Source: Agarivorans albus (GTDB lineage Bacteria; Pseudomonadota; Gammaproteobacteria; Enterobacterales; Celerinatantimonadaceae). Taken from it: 64,000 bases of DNA. Below, in pieces: positions 1 through 9,063 of this stretch; the first letter of the stretch is position 1, and the number at the start of each line of letters is the position of its first letter. Position numbers and translations under genes: made by a program. The notes under the pieces were generated by a model. That model ran no database searches and was not told where the DNA came from. It saw only the letters and a program-made list of their open reading frames with translations. The DNA is taken from assembly GCF_019670105.1 (NCBI RefSeq), contig NZ_AP023032.1:871501-935500 (forward strand), written 5' to 3'.

Positions 1-323
1 GGGAGCCGCAAGAGCGCGACTTTATTGGCCGCCAAGCCTTAGAAGCTCAAAAAGCCGAAGGCACCGACAAGCTGGTTGGTTTAGTCATGGAAACCAAAGG
101 CGTAATGCGTGCAGGCCAAGCGGTTACGGTAGTGAATGAGTATGGCGAAGCGTTACCTGGTGTTGTCACCAGCGGCACTTTTTCTCCTACTTTGGGTCAA
201 AGTATTGCCTTGGCTCGTATCGCCAATTGCGATGTAGAAGAAGCCTTAGTGGAAATGCGCAAAAAACAGGTTAAAGTGAAAGTAGTAAAACCTGTATTTG
301 TGCGTAATGGCGCCAAAGTGTAA
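1..323 (+). CDS. gcvT: Aminomethyltransferase GcvT, C-terminal part (5' end outside window)
   Basis: T-protein of the glycine cleavage system; it transfers the aminomethyl carbon from lipoyl-H-protein to tetrahydrofolate and releases ammonia. The reading frame is open from base 3, so the first internal ATG (87) is not the start. The visible tail ([11 protein letters not shown], then [16 protein letters not shown], then a Gly-Thr-Phe-Ser-Pro-Thr turn) matches the C-terminal barrel of GcvT. The gene is followed after 78 bases by gcvH and then gcvP, the usual gcvTHP order. Only about 106 residues are visible, so the folate site cannot be checked. Confidence 0.93.
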   Translation, partial: EPQERDFIGRQALEAQKAEGTDKLVGLVMETKGVMRAGQAVTVVNEYGEALPGVVTSGTFSPTLGQSIALARIANCDVEEALVEMRKKQVKVKVVKPVFVRNGAKV

Positions 324-401
324 GCCCAAATAATCGAATTTTGTTTGTAGATTTAACTTTAAATTAAAACCTTAAGTAAGAACTTATAGAGGAAAGGAAT
401 T

Positions 402-794
402 ATGGCTAATATCCCTGCCGAACTGCGTTATGCCAGTACTCACGAGTGGGTACGTTCAGAAGGCGATGGCGTATACACCGTTGGCATTAGTGAGCACGCG
501 CAAGAGCTACTTGGCGACATGGTGTTTATTGACTTACCAGACGTAGGCGACGATATAGACGCAGGCGATGACTGCGCAGTAGCGGAGTCGGTTAAAGCTG
601 CCTCAGACATCTACGCGCCACTAAGCGGTGAAGTAGTAGAGATTAATGAAGAACTAGAAGATTCACCCGAGCAAGTAAACAGCGATGCTTACGGCGATGG
701 TTGGATGTTTAAAGTTAAAGTGAGCGACGAAAGCGAGCTAGAGAACTTACTCTCGGCCGAAGATTACGCCGCCACTATCGAAGAAGATGAATAA
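402..794 (+). CDS. gcvH: Glycine cleavage system H protein
   Basis: Lipoyl carrier that shuttles the aminomethyl group between P-, T- and L-proteins in the cytoplasm. It has 130 residues, normal for the family. The lipoylation site is Lys65 in [13 protein letters not shown], followed by the PLSGEV turn. An AGAGGAAAGG Shine-Dalgarno sequence lies just before the ATG. The gene sits between gcvT and gcvP, but a clear intrinsic terminator follows it, so gcvP may not simply be co-transcribed at equal level. Confidence 0.97.
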   Translation: MANIPAELRYASTHEWVRSEGDGVYTVGISEHAQELLGDMVFIDLPDVGDDIDAGDDCAVAESVKAASDIYAPLSGEVVEINEELEDSPEQVNSDAYGDGWMFKVKVSDESELENLLSAEDYAATIEEDE

Positions 795-809
795 GCTTTG
801 ATCAAAAAT

Positions 810-837
810 GCGCTCCGCTAGTCGGGGCGCTTTTTTT
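810..837 (+). terminator. Intrinsic terminator between gcvH and gcvP
   Basis: GCGCTCCG pairs with CGGGGCGC (one G-T pair) across a 5-base CTAGT loop and is followed by seven T. It lies 16 bases after the gcvH stop and 69 bases before gcvP. Confidence 0.85.
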
Positions 838-905
838 ATCCGTAACACAATAATAAACCCGACTAAACGCAACGCATTTTGTTTCAGTAATACAGGAATA
901 GTTTA

Positions 906-3791
906 ATGAACCCGTCTTTGCCGTTAACCGAACTAGAGCAAAACCAAGACTTTATTCGCCGCCATATTGGCCCCGATCAAGCCGAAGTTAACACCATGCT
1001 TAAACAGCTTGGCTTAAGCTCTGTAGAGCAACTTATTGAGCAAACGGTGCCTCAGCAAATTCGTTTAAACCAAGACCTAAGTATTGGCGATAGCCTCACA
1101 GAGCAACAAGCGCTTGCTGCATTACGTAAGCTAGCTAAGCAAAACAAGGTTTACCGTAGCTACATTGGTATGGGCTACCACAATACCCATGTACCGCACG
1201 TTATTTTACGTAATGTATTTGAAAACCCTGGTTGGTACACCGCCTATACGCCTTACCAACCAGAGATTGCCCAAGGCCGCTTAGAAGCGCTGCTTAACTT
1301 CCAACAGTTAACCCTAGATTTAACTGGCTTAGAGCTAGCTAGTGCTTCGTTATTGGATGAAGCTACCGCCGCAGCCGAGGCCATGGCACTAGCCAAGCGT
1401 GTGTCTAAAAATAAAAAATGTAACCTGTACTTTATTGCCGACGATGTGCACCCACAAACCATCGACGTAGTAAAAGAGCGTGCCGATTTCTTTGGCTTCG
1501 ACGTTGAAGTAGGCCCAGCCGAAAGCGTGGTTGAGCACAATGTGTTTGGCGCGCTGCTACAATACCCCGGCACTACCGGCCGAGTGCGCGACTTAAGCGA
1601 GCTAATCGAACAAGTGCATAGCAACAAAGGCATTGTGGCTGTAGCGGCCGATATTATGGCCTTGGTAATGCTTAAATCGCCAGGTGCCATGGGTGCCGAC
1701 GTAGTACTAGGCTGCGCTCAACGCTTTGGTGTACCTATGGGTTACGGCGGACCACATGCAGCATTTTTTGCAACCCGAGACGCTTACAAACGCTCCTTAC
1801 CGGGTCGTATTATTGGTGTATCTAAAGACAGGCGCGGTAAGCCTGCTTTGCGTATGGCCTTGCAAACCCGCGAGCAACATATTCGCCGCGAAAAAGCTAA
1901 TTCAAACATTTGTACTGCCCAAGTATTGCTAGCCAACATGGCCTCGTTTTATGCGGTATTTCATGGCCCAGACGGCCTGCGCACTATTGCCCAGCGTATT
2001 CACCGCTTAACCGCTATTCTTGCTCACGGCCTAGAGGCCAAAGGCCTAAGCCCAGAGCACGCCCAATACTTTGATACCCTAAGCATTAAAGTAAGCGATA
2101 AAGAGGCGATTAAAGCACGCAGCGAAGCATTAGGTATTAACTTGCGTATGGATTTAGACGGCAGCGTAGCGCTTAGCCTAGATGAAACCACCACAGCAAG
2201 CGACGTAAATGACTTATTCACGGTATTGCTGGGCGAAGATCACGGCTTAGACGCCGCGCGTTTAGATGATATTGTGAAAGGCGAAACCTGCATACCAGAA
2301 ACGCTTTTACGCGATACGCCAATTTTGGAGCACGAAGTATTTAACCGCTACCGCAGCGAAACCGATGTACTGCGTTATATTCGCAAGTTAGAAGGTAAAG
2401 ACTTAGCGCTAAACCACTCGATGATCTCGCTAGGTTCTTGCACCATGAAGCTAAACGCCACCGCCGAGATGATCCCAGTAACTTGGCCAGAGTTTTCCAG
2501 CATGCACCCCTTCTGCCCAAGTGACCAAGCGCAGGGTTACCACGCCATGATTAGCCAGCTAGAAGACTGGCTAGTAAATATTACCGGTTACGATTCAATT
2601 TGTATGCAGCCAAATTCTGGCGCGCAGGGTGAATATGCGGGCTTATTGGCGATTCAAAAATACCACGCTAGCCGCGGCGACCATCACCGCAACATTTGTT
2701 TAATTCCTAGCTCGGCGCACGGTACCAACCCAGCTTCTGCACAAATGGCTAACTTAAAAGTAGTGGTAGTGGCCTGTGATAAAGAGGGCAACGTAGACAT
2801 GGACGACATGCGTAGCAAAGCGGAAGAGCTAGCCGAGCAGTTGTCATGTGTGATGATCACCTACCCAAGTACTCACGGTGTATACGAAGAAACCATTAAA
2901 GAGATTTGCGACATTGTTCATGACAACGGCGGCCAAGTGTATATGGACGGCGCCAACATGAACGCCCAAGTAGGCATTACTTCACCGGGCTTTATTGGCT
3001 CCGACGTAAGCCACTTAAACCTACACAAAACCTTTGCTATTCCACACGGTGGCGGTGGCCCAGGTATGGGGCCAATTGGTGTTAAAGCCCACTTGGCACC
3101 GTTTGTGGCAGGCCACAGCGTAGTAAGCAATGGTAAAGCTAGCCACGCCAATGCCGCGGTATCGGCTGCGCCTTATGGCAGTGCCTCTATTTTGCCAATT
3201 AGTTGGATGTACGTAGCTATGTTGGGTAACCAAGGGCTGCGCCAATCATCAGAAATAGCCATTCTAAACGCCAACTACCTAGCCAGTCGTTTAAGCCAAG
3301 GCTTCCCTATTTTATATAGCGGACAAAACGGCCGAGTCGCCCACGAATGTATTATTGATATGCGCCCACTTAAAGAAGCGACCGGTATTACCGAAATGGA
3401 CGTAGCCAAGCGCTTAAACGACTACGGCTTCCACGCGCCAACCATGAGCTTCCCAGTAGCGGGCACCCTAATGGTAGAGCCTACTGAGTCGGAATCACTA
3501 GCCGAAATCGACCGCTTCATTGATGCGATGCTATCGATACGTGCCGAGATCGCCAAAGTAGAAACCGGCGAGTGGACGCTACAAGACAATCCGCTAGTAT
3601 TTGCCCCGCACACCCTAGACGACCTAACCGACGCCCAGTGGACCCATAACTACAGCCGCGAGCTAGCCGTGTTCCCATGTGACGCAGTTAAGCAAAACAA
3701 ATTCTGGCCTACAGTAAACCGCATTGATGATGTGTATGGGGACAGGAATTTATTCTGTGCGTGCCTTCCGATGGAAGCGTATCAAGAGTAA
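906..3791 (+). CDS. gcvP: Glycine dehydrogenase (decarboxylating), P protein
   Basis: PLP-dependent decarboxylase of the glycine cleavage system; it decarboxylates glycine and loads the aminomethyl group on lipoyl-GcvH. It has 961 residues, the full length of the single-chain homodimeric form. The PLP lysine is K708 in [18 protein letters not shown]. The start is supported by AGGA eight bases before the ATG, and the N-terminus (FIRRHIGPD) is typical. Because a terminator separates it from gcvH, it probably depends on read-through or on its own promoter in the 111-base gap. Confidence 0.97.
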   Translation: MNPSLPLTELEQNQDFIRRHIGPDQAEVNTMLKQLGLSSVEQLIEQTVPQQIRLNQDLSIGDSLTEQQALAALRKLAKQNKVYRSYIGMGYHNTHVPHVILRNVFENPGWYTAYTPYQPEIAQGRLEALLNFQQLTLDLTGLELASASLLDEATAAAEAMALAKRVSKNKKCNLYFIADDVHPQTIDVVKERADFFGFDVEVGPAESVVEHNVFGALLQYPGTTGRVRDLSELIEQVHSNKGIVAVAADIMALVMLKSPGAMGADVVLGCAQRFGVPMGYGGPHAAFFATRDAYKRSLPGRIIGVSKDRRGKPALRMALQTREQHIRREKANSNICTAQVLLANMASFYAVFHGPDGLRTIAQRIHRLTAILAHGLEAKGLSPEHAQYFDTLSIKVSDKEAIKARSEALGINLRMDLDGSVALSLDETTTASDVNDLFTVLLGEDHGLDAARLDDIVKGETCIPETLLRDTPILEHEVFNRYRSETDVLRYIRKLEGKDLALNHSMISLGSCTMKLNATAEMIPVTWPEFSSMHPFCPSDQAQGYHAMISQLEDWLVNITGYDSICMQPNSGAQGEYAGLLAIQKYHASRGDHHRNICLIPSSAHGTNPASAQMANLKVVVVACDKEGNVDMDDMRSKAEELAEQLSCVMITYPSTHGVYEETIKEICDIVHDNGGQVYMDGANMNAQVGITSPGFIGSDVSHLNLHKTFAIPHGGGGPGMGPIGVKAHLAPFVAGHSVVSNGKASHANAAVSAAPYGSASILPISWMYVAMLGNQGLRQSSEIAILNANYLASRLSQGFPILYSGQNGRVAHECIIDMRPLKEATGITEMDVAKRLNDYGFHAPTMSFPVAGTLMVEPTESESLAEIDRFIDAMLSIRAEIAKVETGEWTLQDNPLVFAPHTLDDLTDAQWTHNYSRELAVFPCDAVKQNKFWPTVNRIDDVYGDRNLFCACLPMEAYQE

Positions 3792-3823
3792 AAATCAAAA
3801 GATTTTCAGTGTGTTATGATTAA

Positions 3824-3850
3824 AGCGAAGCAGCGATGCTTCGCTTTTTT
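3824..3850 (+). terminator. Intrinsic terminator of gcvP, first copy of a repeated hairpin
   Basis: AGCGAAGCA and TGCTTCGCT form a perfect 9-bp stem around a GCGA tetraloop, followed by six or more T. The same 20-base core GCGAAGCAGCGATGCTTCGC recurs at 4885 and 6409. Confidence 0.9.
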
Positions 3851-3879
3851 TGTTTTATCTGCCACAGGGTTAGACATAG

Positions 3880-4434
3880 GTGACTAGATTGAAATTTTTT
3901 GCTTTATATCTTTTGTCGCTATTTGCTACATCAGTATTTGCCGGTTTTGATACTGAATTTATTGATACTCGAATTGGCCGGTTATTTATGCCTGCGAATG
4001 AGAAAAACTATTCATGTGATTATGTCGATAGTTTAAGTCCTAAGGTTGATAGCCAAAGTCTCTGGTTTGTCGATGGTTATTATTACAGATTTAACTGGTA
4101 CGACTCTGATAAGGCGGACTGGTCTGAAGTTTGGCCTTTTTTAAAGAATCCTCAACAAAAAATTGAAGGGGAGAATGCGAAGGAATTGGAAATCTGGCGG
4201 GAACTATTTTTTAGTTTTGGTTCCCCAAAACTTGCGGATAGCAGTTCTTCTCATTTGTTCTTTACTTTTGAAGGCTCGAAAAGTCATTTTGAATCAAAGT
4301 CACTACAGTACATAAATGGAAGTTATTTAGAAATAAATAAACATAAGCGAAACGTGTACAGCAAAGAGGAATGTGAATCGATTAGTATTGGTTCTATTGT
4401 TGAGCGAATAATAGACCAGCAATATGATAACTAA
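3880..4434 (+). CDS. Exported protein of unknown function
   Basis: I do not recognise this 184-residue protein. A Sec-type signal peptide is clear (Lys/Arg-rich start, then FFALYLLSLFATSVFA), so it is probably periplasmic. The chain is rich in Tyr, Trp and Asp, with no known catalytic motif. The start is uncertain: GTG at 3880 lacks a good ribosome site, whereas TTG at 3889 lies 8 bases after AGG and would give a leaner signal peptide. The 3' end overlaps the next gene by 11 bases, suggesting coupled translation. It is AT-richer than gcvP, fitting an accessory patch. Confidence 0.7.
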   Translation: MTRLKFFALYLLSLFATSVFAGFDTEFIDTRIGRLFMPANEKNYSCDYVDSLSPKVDSQSLWFVDGYYYRFNWYDSDKADWSEVWPFLKNPQQKIEGENAKELEIWRELFFSFGSPKLADSSSSHLFFTFEGSKSHFESKSLQYINGSYLEINKHKRNVYSKEECESISIGSIVERIIDQQYDN

Positions 4435-4876
4435 TTGGCTAAAACAAAAGCTAGTTTACATTGGGGCAAGCTGTCAACTGACCTTATTTAAAGCTATAAC
4501 GCTTAGCTTAGTATTGCTTTCTGGCGCGGCTTGTACCCAAGACAATAAATCTTTGCAAGTAAGGGATGAAGTTGTTGGTGTTGTCGGCGGTGAAACCGTA
4601 ACCTATATGAGATATAACACCGAAGAACAACCTTGCATCACTTTGTGGCTAGAGAATGCAGATGTTTCTAAAACGCTATGTAAGTACACCGATCAACAAG
4701 GTAATACCGTAGATGTAAGAACAGATGTTGCGGCTGTAGACTACCTTTCTCCAACATTTACCGCTGATGGTTTAGAAGTGATTTTAGATTTAATCTCTTA
4801 TTACTTGGATTGCCGTATTTCACTTACCGAATCGACGATTGGTGAGCCTGTTTGCACATTCAAAGATATGGATTAA
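4424..4876 (+). CDS. Putative exported protein of unknown function with a duplicated tail downstream
   Basis: This 150-residue protein is not recognised. It begins with a long basic stretch and a hydrophobic segment (ITLSLVLLSGAAC) resembling a signal peptide. The Cys could be a lipidation site, but Gly at position -3 makes a poor lipobox. The mature part contains four cysteines and no known motif. Its last 77 codons, the following hairpin and about 60 further bases recur with divergence at 6171-6492. It overlaps the preceding gene by 11 bases and ends in its own copy of the repeated hairpin. Confidence 0.65.
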   Translation: MITNWLKQKLVYIGASCQLTLFKAITLSLVLLSGAACTQDNKSLQVRDEVVGVVGGETVTYMRYNTEEQPCITLWLENADVSKTLCKYTDQQGNTVDVRTDVAAVDYLSPTFTADGLEVILDLISYYLDCRISLTESTIGEPVCTFKDMD

Positions 4877-4884
4877 GAGGATAG

Positions 4885-4911
4885 GCGAAGCAGCGATGCT
4901 TCGCTTCTTTG
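4885..4911 (+). terminator. Second copy of the GCGAAGCA hairpin
   Basis: The same 20-base palindrome core as after gcvP, followed by TTCTTT rather than a pure T run. It lies 8 bases after the stop of the 4424 gene. Confidence 0.75.
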
Positions 4912-5038
4912 TGTGTGCGTATAGTGAGGGTAACTAGTTGAGCTTAAAGTTACTCTGGCCGTTTTTATTCGTTCATCTTCACAGGATATAACCAAAATCG
5001 TTACATAATTAACCTACTTTAAGATTTCTCAGCCCTCG

Positions 5039-5062
5039 ATTATCACATAAGTATATGATAAT
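5039..5062 (+). promoter_or_regulatory. Imperfect palindrome upstream of the 5098 gene
   Basis: ATTATCACATA and TATATGATAAT flank AG and pair with few mismatches. The site lies 36 bases before the ATG and just upstream of the TATAAT at 5079, a plausible operator position. No regulator is assigned. Confidence 0.35.
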
Positions 5063-5097
5063 ATTGAAAATACTACTTTATAATCTAAGGAAAGATT

Positions 5098-5829
5098 ATG
5101 TTTTATATGAAAGGACTCATATTTAGTCTTCTTCTACTTTCACTACAAGCTTATAGTTACCCGTTTACCAACACTGATATCAATGTTGATTTAGATGCAG
5201 ACATTAACCCTTTTATCTGGGAAGACCCATATTGGGATTATCCCAACTTTTATGGTAATTCTGCACTAAATTGGCAAAGTGGGAAGTGGGATTTTTCTCG
5301 TTTACACTTTTGGGATAATAGTGAGTTCAATTTCATTGGTGGCGCAACTAATGCCAACGTAGCAAGTTATAGAGACTCGATAATAAACGTTGATGGGGGG
5401 AATATTGAATTTGCAGCTTTTACTCGAGACACATCCAGTCTTAACATAAACTCAGGTAATGTTAGACATGCCCATGCTTTTGGCAACTCTTCTATCACAT
5501 ACAGGGGGGGGCACATTGATGTAGGTATTACTTTATCTGATGCATCTATTTTAAATGTGATAGGGAGTAATCTAGATTACAATCTAATTGGTCGGGATGA
5601 TCATTTTGGACGAGACATATATTCATTAACTGGGGTGCTCGAAAATGGAGAGGCATTTGAGACACAATTAAAGCTTACCGATGGGTTTTCCGGAGAGATA
5701 AAGTTACTACAACCAGTTAGTGTGCAAGAACCGAAAAGTGTTTTATTATTAATACTTGCTTTCATGGGTTTTTGGTTGTTTAGATTTTCAAATCTTAAGC
5801 TAATAAATAATGAAGAATTACCAAATTAA
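5098..5829 (+). CDS. Exported protein with PEP-CTERM-like sorting tail
   Basis: This 243-residue protein has an N-terminal signal peptide (GLIFSLLLLSLQAYS) and a C-terminal tripartite tail: a Gln-Glu-Pro-Lys motif, a hydrophobic segment (SVLLLILAFMGFWLF) and basic residues. That matches the PEP-CTERM signal read by an exosortase, although the motif is QEPK rather than a perfect PEP and about 12 residues follow the basic patch. The middle carries repeated short turns rich in Asn, Asp, Gly, Ser and Ile, suggesting a small beta-helix. AAGGAAAG precedes the ATG and TATAAT lies at 5079. Function unknown; probably surface or matrix. Confidence 0.7.
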   Translation: MFYMKGLIFSLLLLSLQAYSYPFTNTDINVDLDADINPFIWEDPYWDYPNFYGNSALNWQSGKWDFSRLHFWDNSEFNFIGGATNANVASYRDSIINVDGGNIEFAAFTRDTSSLNINSGNVRHAHAFGNSSITYRGGHIDVGITLSDASILNVIGSNLDYNLIGRDDHFGRDIYSLTGVLENGEAFETQLKLTDGFSGEIKLLQPVSVQEPKSVLLLILAFMGFWLFRFSNLKLINNEELPN

Positions 5830-6169
5830 ATGATTTAATATCCCTAATAAGAAATAAAGATCTAGAAAAACCCTCAATTGAGCCATTTTCTAATTACGAA
5901 GCTAGATTATTTATAGGTGATATCTCCTTTAGCATTGTAAATAAAGGTGGGGCAGAGTCTGAGGGAACCCCACAAATTTATTCATGCCTTTCCAGCCTCG
6001 TTTTCAACGAGGCTAGTTATTAGTATTCTAAGCATATCAATAGCTTGCTGCCAGTGTTCTTTCTTCAACGTTAGCTTTCTATCTCAGTAAGCACTTAAGC
6101 CAATCATTTGGTTGGAGAGAATGTTTCAATGCTTAATCGAGTTAGCCTGATAACGGTAGTGTTTATCTG
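5830..6169. other. Gene-free stretch with one hairpin
   Basis: No supported gene. It holds a perfect 9-bp hairpin at 5994-6014 (AGCCTCGTT, loop TTC, AACGAGGCT) without a T run on either side. The rest is AT-rich sequence of no recognised kind between the PEP-CTERM-like gene and the truncated gene tail. Confidence 0.5.
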
Positions 6170-6400
6170 CGGCTAGAGAATGCAGATGTTTCTAAAACGC
6201 TATGTAATTACACCGACCAACAAGGTAATACCGTAGACGTAACAACAGACGTTGCGGCCGTAGATTACCTTTCTCCAGTATTTACAGCAGATGGTTTAGA
6301 AGTGACCTTGGATTTAATCTCTTATTATTTGGATTGTCGTATACCCATTAGTGAAACCACGATTGGTGAGCCTGTTTGCACATTCAAAGATATGGATTAA
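6170..6400 (+). pseudogene. 5'-truncated diverged paralogue of the 4424 gene
   Basis: The frame reads RLENADVSKTLCNYTDQ and continues to the same end as the 4424 gene (CTFKDMD, TAA). It aligns to 4646-4876 at a constant offset of 1524 bases with no insertion or deletion. I count about eleven synonymous and nine amino-acid differences. Homology stops abruptly at 6170 and no start or ribosome site is visible upstream, so the 5' half, including the signal peptide, is missing. The copy probably evolved under constraint before being truncated. Confidence 0.75.
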
Positions 6401-6492
6401 GAGGATAGGCGAAGCAGCGATGCTTCGCTTTTTTTCTTTGTGGTAATAGAGTTTGAGCAGTTGAATTTATAGTTACTCTGACCCCTTTTATA
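6171..6492 (+). repeat. Diverged direct repeat of 4647-4968 (gene tail, terminator and downstream bases)
   Basis: The copy covers the coding tail, the GAGGATAG spacer, the GCGAAGCA hairpin and a downstream stretch that includes AGTTACTCTG in both copies. Spacing is kept throughout, showing one segmental duplication rather than convergent terminators. Confidence 0.75.
6408..6435 (+). terminator. Third copy of the GCGAAGCA hairpin
   Basis: Identical 20-base palindrome core followed by seven T. It sits 8 bases after the stop of the truncated paralogue, as in the intact copy. Confidence 0.85.
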
Positions 6493-6533
6493 CCTTGGTT
6501 GTTATTTTCTTATTTATGGAGGCCCTAAATTTT

Positions 6534-7154
6534 TTATTTTGAATCCACTATTATGACATTCCCGTTGTCCGCATTATCGTTTTTCATACTTTCATCAAGT
6601 TTAATTCTGGTGCGGCCAGCAGCAAAAATATTCGGCCATATATCAAGGCAATAATCTCTAGCAGGTATCTCTATAGATCCTGACACTATGAAAACACGAG
6701 TTCTATCTGTAGAAACGGAATCAATCACCAAATCACAGTCCCTCTCGAATAGATAAGGTAGTGTACTTATTGAAGCTGAATTGAAAGTGAGGTTCCTGCT
6801 GAGAACCCTCTTCGTATTGAAATGATATTTGTTTCCCCTCGCATCAAAGAGTCGCTGCATACTTTCTTTATTTGAGTAAGAAATGGCTTCGATTTCAACG
6901 AGATCACTTCGAACATAACCTATAGTAAGTACACCGAGGCTCAACCACTCTACACTTTTTAAATAATCTACACTAAGATCACTTTCGCCATACTCTTTTT
7001 GAGGTAAAAGTAGTACAGTAACTCCTTCGCTTTCAAGTGCTTTTCTATTGACAAGTTCAAAAGCCTTTTTCTCTAAACTTTCACCAGAGTATCCATTAGC
7101 ACTTAAAGTCACCATTAAAACTAACAAAATTTTTCTGATAACTAAGAATCTCAT
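6534..7154 (-). CDS. Exported protein of unknown function
   Basis: This 206-residue protein is not recognised. It has a signal peptide (basic start, ILLVLMVTLSANGYS) and is likely periplasmic. The mature part has two cysteines that could form a disulfide (ERDCDLVI and ARDYCLDI). No catalytic motif is visible. It runs convergent to the accessory patch and is followed upstream by 115 bases that include an IS-end-like string near 7193. Confidence 0.65.
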   Translation of the reverse strand: MRFLVIRKILLVLMVTLSANGYSGESLEKKAFELVNRKALESEGVTVLLLPQKEYGESDLSVDYLKSVEWLSLGVLTIGYVRSDLVEIEAISYSNKESMQRLFDARGNKYHFNTKRVLSRNLTFNSASISTLPYLFERDCDLVIDSVSTDRTRVFIVSGSIEIPARDYCLDIWPNIFAAGRTRIKLDESMKNDNADNGNVIIVDSK

Positions 7155-7269
7155 TTTTCACCCCAAATTCTTATAGTCGTTGGCATAATTAGTGTACTGG
7201 TCAACTAAATTTGGCCACCCCGTTATAAGTTTTAAAGAACTGCACCTTTAAAGCCTTGGTCTCTTAACT

Positions 7270-8781
7270 TTAAAAATCACTTATCACATTAAACGCTCTA
7301 TATTCGTCGTAGGCGTATTGATCGGTCATGCCGCTGATGTAGTCGATAATCAGCCTTGTGCGATAGTAAAACTCGCGACATTGTTCGTTGCCAAACGCAT
7401 CATTTACTGGTGCTTCGCCCGTAGCCTTTTGATAGGCCGCCAAATGCTTAGCTGGCAGCTTTTTGAATAGGCGCTTTATGTAAGCAGAGATTTTTGCTTT
7501 GGGCTTGGTGTTATCGACTAAGTATTCAAATTGGCCTTGGCTTAGCGCTAGTAGTGGTTGGTAGCAGGCCATTAAGCCAGAGATAATTTGGTAGCCTTGT
7601 AGTTCGCGGGCTTCTACCTCTGGGTGGCAAAAGCAACGCTCTAGCGCGACGCTTTTAAAGGTTTCTACAATCAGGTGGTTTACGCTGCCATCTTCGATAA
7701 GCGCGCGGTTTAAGTTGCCTTGATAAACCGCTTCTAAGTTTTCTACAAACTGATTTTTGGCATGTTCGGGCAAGCGTTGGTTTACTGCTACGCGTAGGTA
7801 AACAAAAAACATCGAGTCTCTTTCTTCATCACTTAGCTGTTGTTTTTTGCTTTGGTGAGCAAATTCGAGAATGGTTTCCATTTCTTTTGGTTTGCAGCAG
7901 CCGTGTTCACTGCTTAGCTTGGCAAAGGTGGCTAATAGCGCGTGCTTTAGTTCTTTAATGCTCAGCACGCCTTTTTCTATTGCGTCTTCTAAGTCGGCGA
8001 TGCCGTAAGACACATCATCGGCCGCTTCCATAATGTAAGAGAAGGGCGAGCGACAGTATTGGTCTATGTCTAGGCTGTTGCGAAGTTCCTCAACATAACT
8101 TTGCTCGCTAAGGTAATAGCCCACTTTCTTTTTTAAGTAACTAAACGGTGCGCTTTTATCTGGCTTGGCTTCTGTTCCGCAGCGAGTGTATTTGAGTATG
8201 CCAGAGGCTTGCGAGTAGGTGAGGTTGAGCTTTAATAATGAGTGAATAAGCCGAATGCCTTGGGCGTTGCCCTCAAAGCTGACTAAGTCTCGGTGGATGG
8301 CTTCTGGCAGAGTTTGTTTCGGTTTTTCGTTCTGGTCTTCATCTAGCTCTGTTGCTTGCGAGCTTTGGTAAAGGCTATTGAGGTTTTCACTTAGCCAATC
8401 AATTAAGGCTTCTTCACCAAAGTGACCAAAGGGCGGGTTGCCAATGTCGTGCATTAAACAGGACATTTCAACAATGCTTTCTAACTGGCGCTCTAAGCCT
8501 TTAAGTTGGTGGCTGTTTTGTTCATCTACTAAGGCTTCGCAAATGAGCTGCGAAATATAACGCCCCACCTGCTGTACTTCTAAAGAGTGAGTAAGGCGAC
8601 TGCGCACTGCGGCGTTGCGCTCTAAGGGGAAAACTTGGGTCTTTTGCTGCAAGCGCCTAACTGCAGCGCTGTTAATTATTCGGCCTCGGTCGCTTTCAAA
8701 CTTCTTTAGGTCGGCATTAAGATCTGGCTTAGCTGGGTAGGGCCGAGTACCGAGAATTTTGCTAGCGAAATTTACTGTCAT
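7270..8781 (-). CDS. dgt: Deoxyguanosinetriphosphate triphosphohydrolase (dGTPase)
   Basis: Cytoplasmic HD-domain enzyme that hydrolyses dGTP to deoxyguanosine and triphosphate. At 503 residues it matches the long enterobacterial Dgt type. The HD metal ligands are visible: His65 in RLTHSLEVQQVGR, His111-Asp112 in CLMHDIGNPPFGHFGEEAL, and a later Asp in AADDVSYGIADLED. The N-terminal DRGRIINSAAVRRLQQKTQV stretch is characteristic. It is transcribed alone, divergent from a possible small membrane protein and rhlE. Confidence 0.93.
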   Translation of the reverse strand: MTVNFASKILGTRPYPAKPDLNADLKKFESDRGRIINSAAVRRLQQKTQVFPLERNAAVRSRLTHSLEVQQVGRYISQLICEALVDEQNSHQLKGLERQLESIVEMSCLMHDIGNPPFGHFGEEALIDWLSENLNSLYQSSQATELDEDQNEKPKQTLPEAIHRDLVSFEGNAQGIRLIHSLLKLNLTYSQASGILKYTRCGTEAKPDKSAPFSYLKKKVGYYLSEQSYVEELRNSLDIDQYCRSPFSYIMEAADDVSYGIADLEDAIEKGVLSIKELKHALLATFAKLSSEHGCCKPKEMETILEFAHQSKKQQLSDEERDSMFFVYLRVAVNQRLPEHAKNQFVENLEAVYQGNLNRALIEDGSVNHLIVETFKSVALERCFCHPEVEARELQGYQIISGLMACYQPLLALSQGQFEYLVDNTKPKAKISAYIKRLFKKLPAKHLAAYQKATGEAPVNDAFGNEQCREFYYRTRLIIDYISGMTDQYAYDEYRAFNVISDF

Positions 8782-8846
8782 ACTCTAAGCCGCTCTCTAT
8801 CAATTAGAGTATTTATACTGCTGTATTATCTATAGAAAATCAATTG

Positions 8847-8987
8847 GTGAGGTTTTTGAAAATAGTAGTTTGGATCATTACTGAGAAGTGGCTGGCGTTG
8901 ATAATAGTGGGAGTGATGTTTTTATATTTACTTGCGATAAAGGCGACGGTTTTAGCGTGGTATTTACGGCCTTGGCGGTTACACTAA
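8847..8987 (+). CDS. Possible small single-span membrane protein (46 aa)
   Basis: An open frame starts at GTG 8847 (or TTG 8856) and encodes about 46 residues with one long hydrophobic segment (WLALIIVGVMFLYLLAIKA), then an aromatic and basic end (WYLRPWRLH). No strong ribosome site precedes the GTG; GGTGAGG lies rather close to the TTG. Third-position base use looks coding-like. It lies alone between divergent dgt and rhlE. It could be chance, and I cannot name a family. Confidence 0.35.
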   Translation: MRFLKIVVWIITEKWLALIIVGVMFLYLLAIKATVLAWYLRPWRLH

Positions 8988-9063
8988 GCCGCTTAGCTGG
9001 TGAGTATTTACTCCCAGTATTACAGTGCTTTTATTAAAGCACCTTGTTTTATAAGGCTTGTTT

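Noticed and set aside
1253-1690. 145-codon antisense open frame inside gcvP
   Set aside because: Low-complexity Ser/Ala composition with no start signal; gcvP is a clear family member over the whole stretch.
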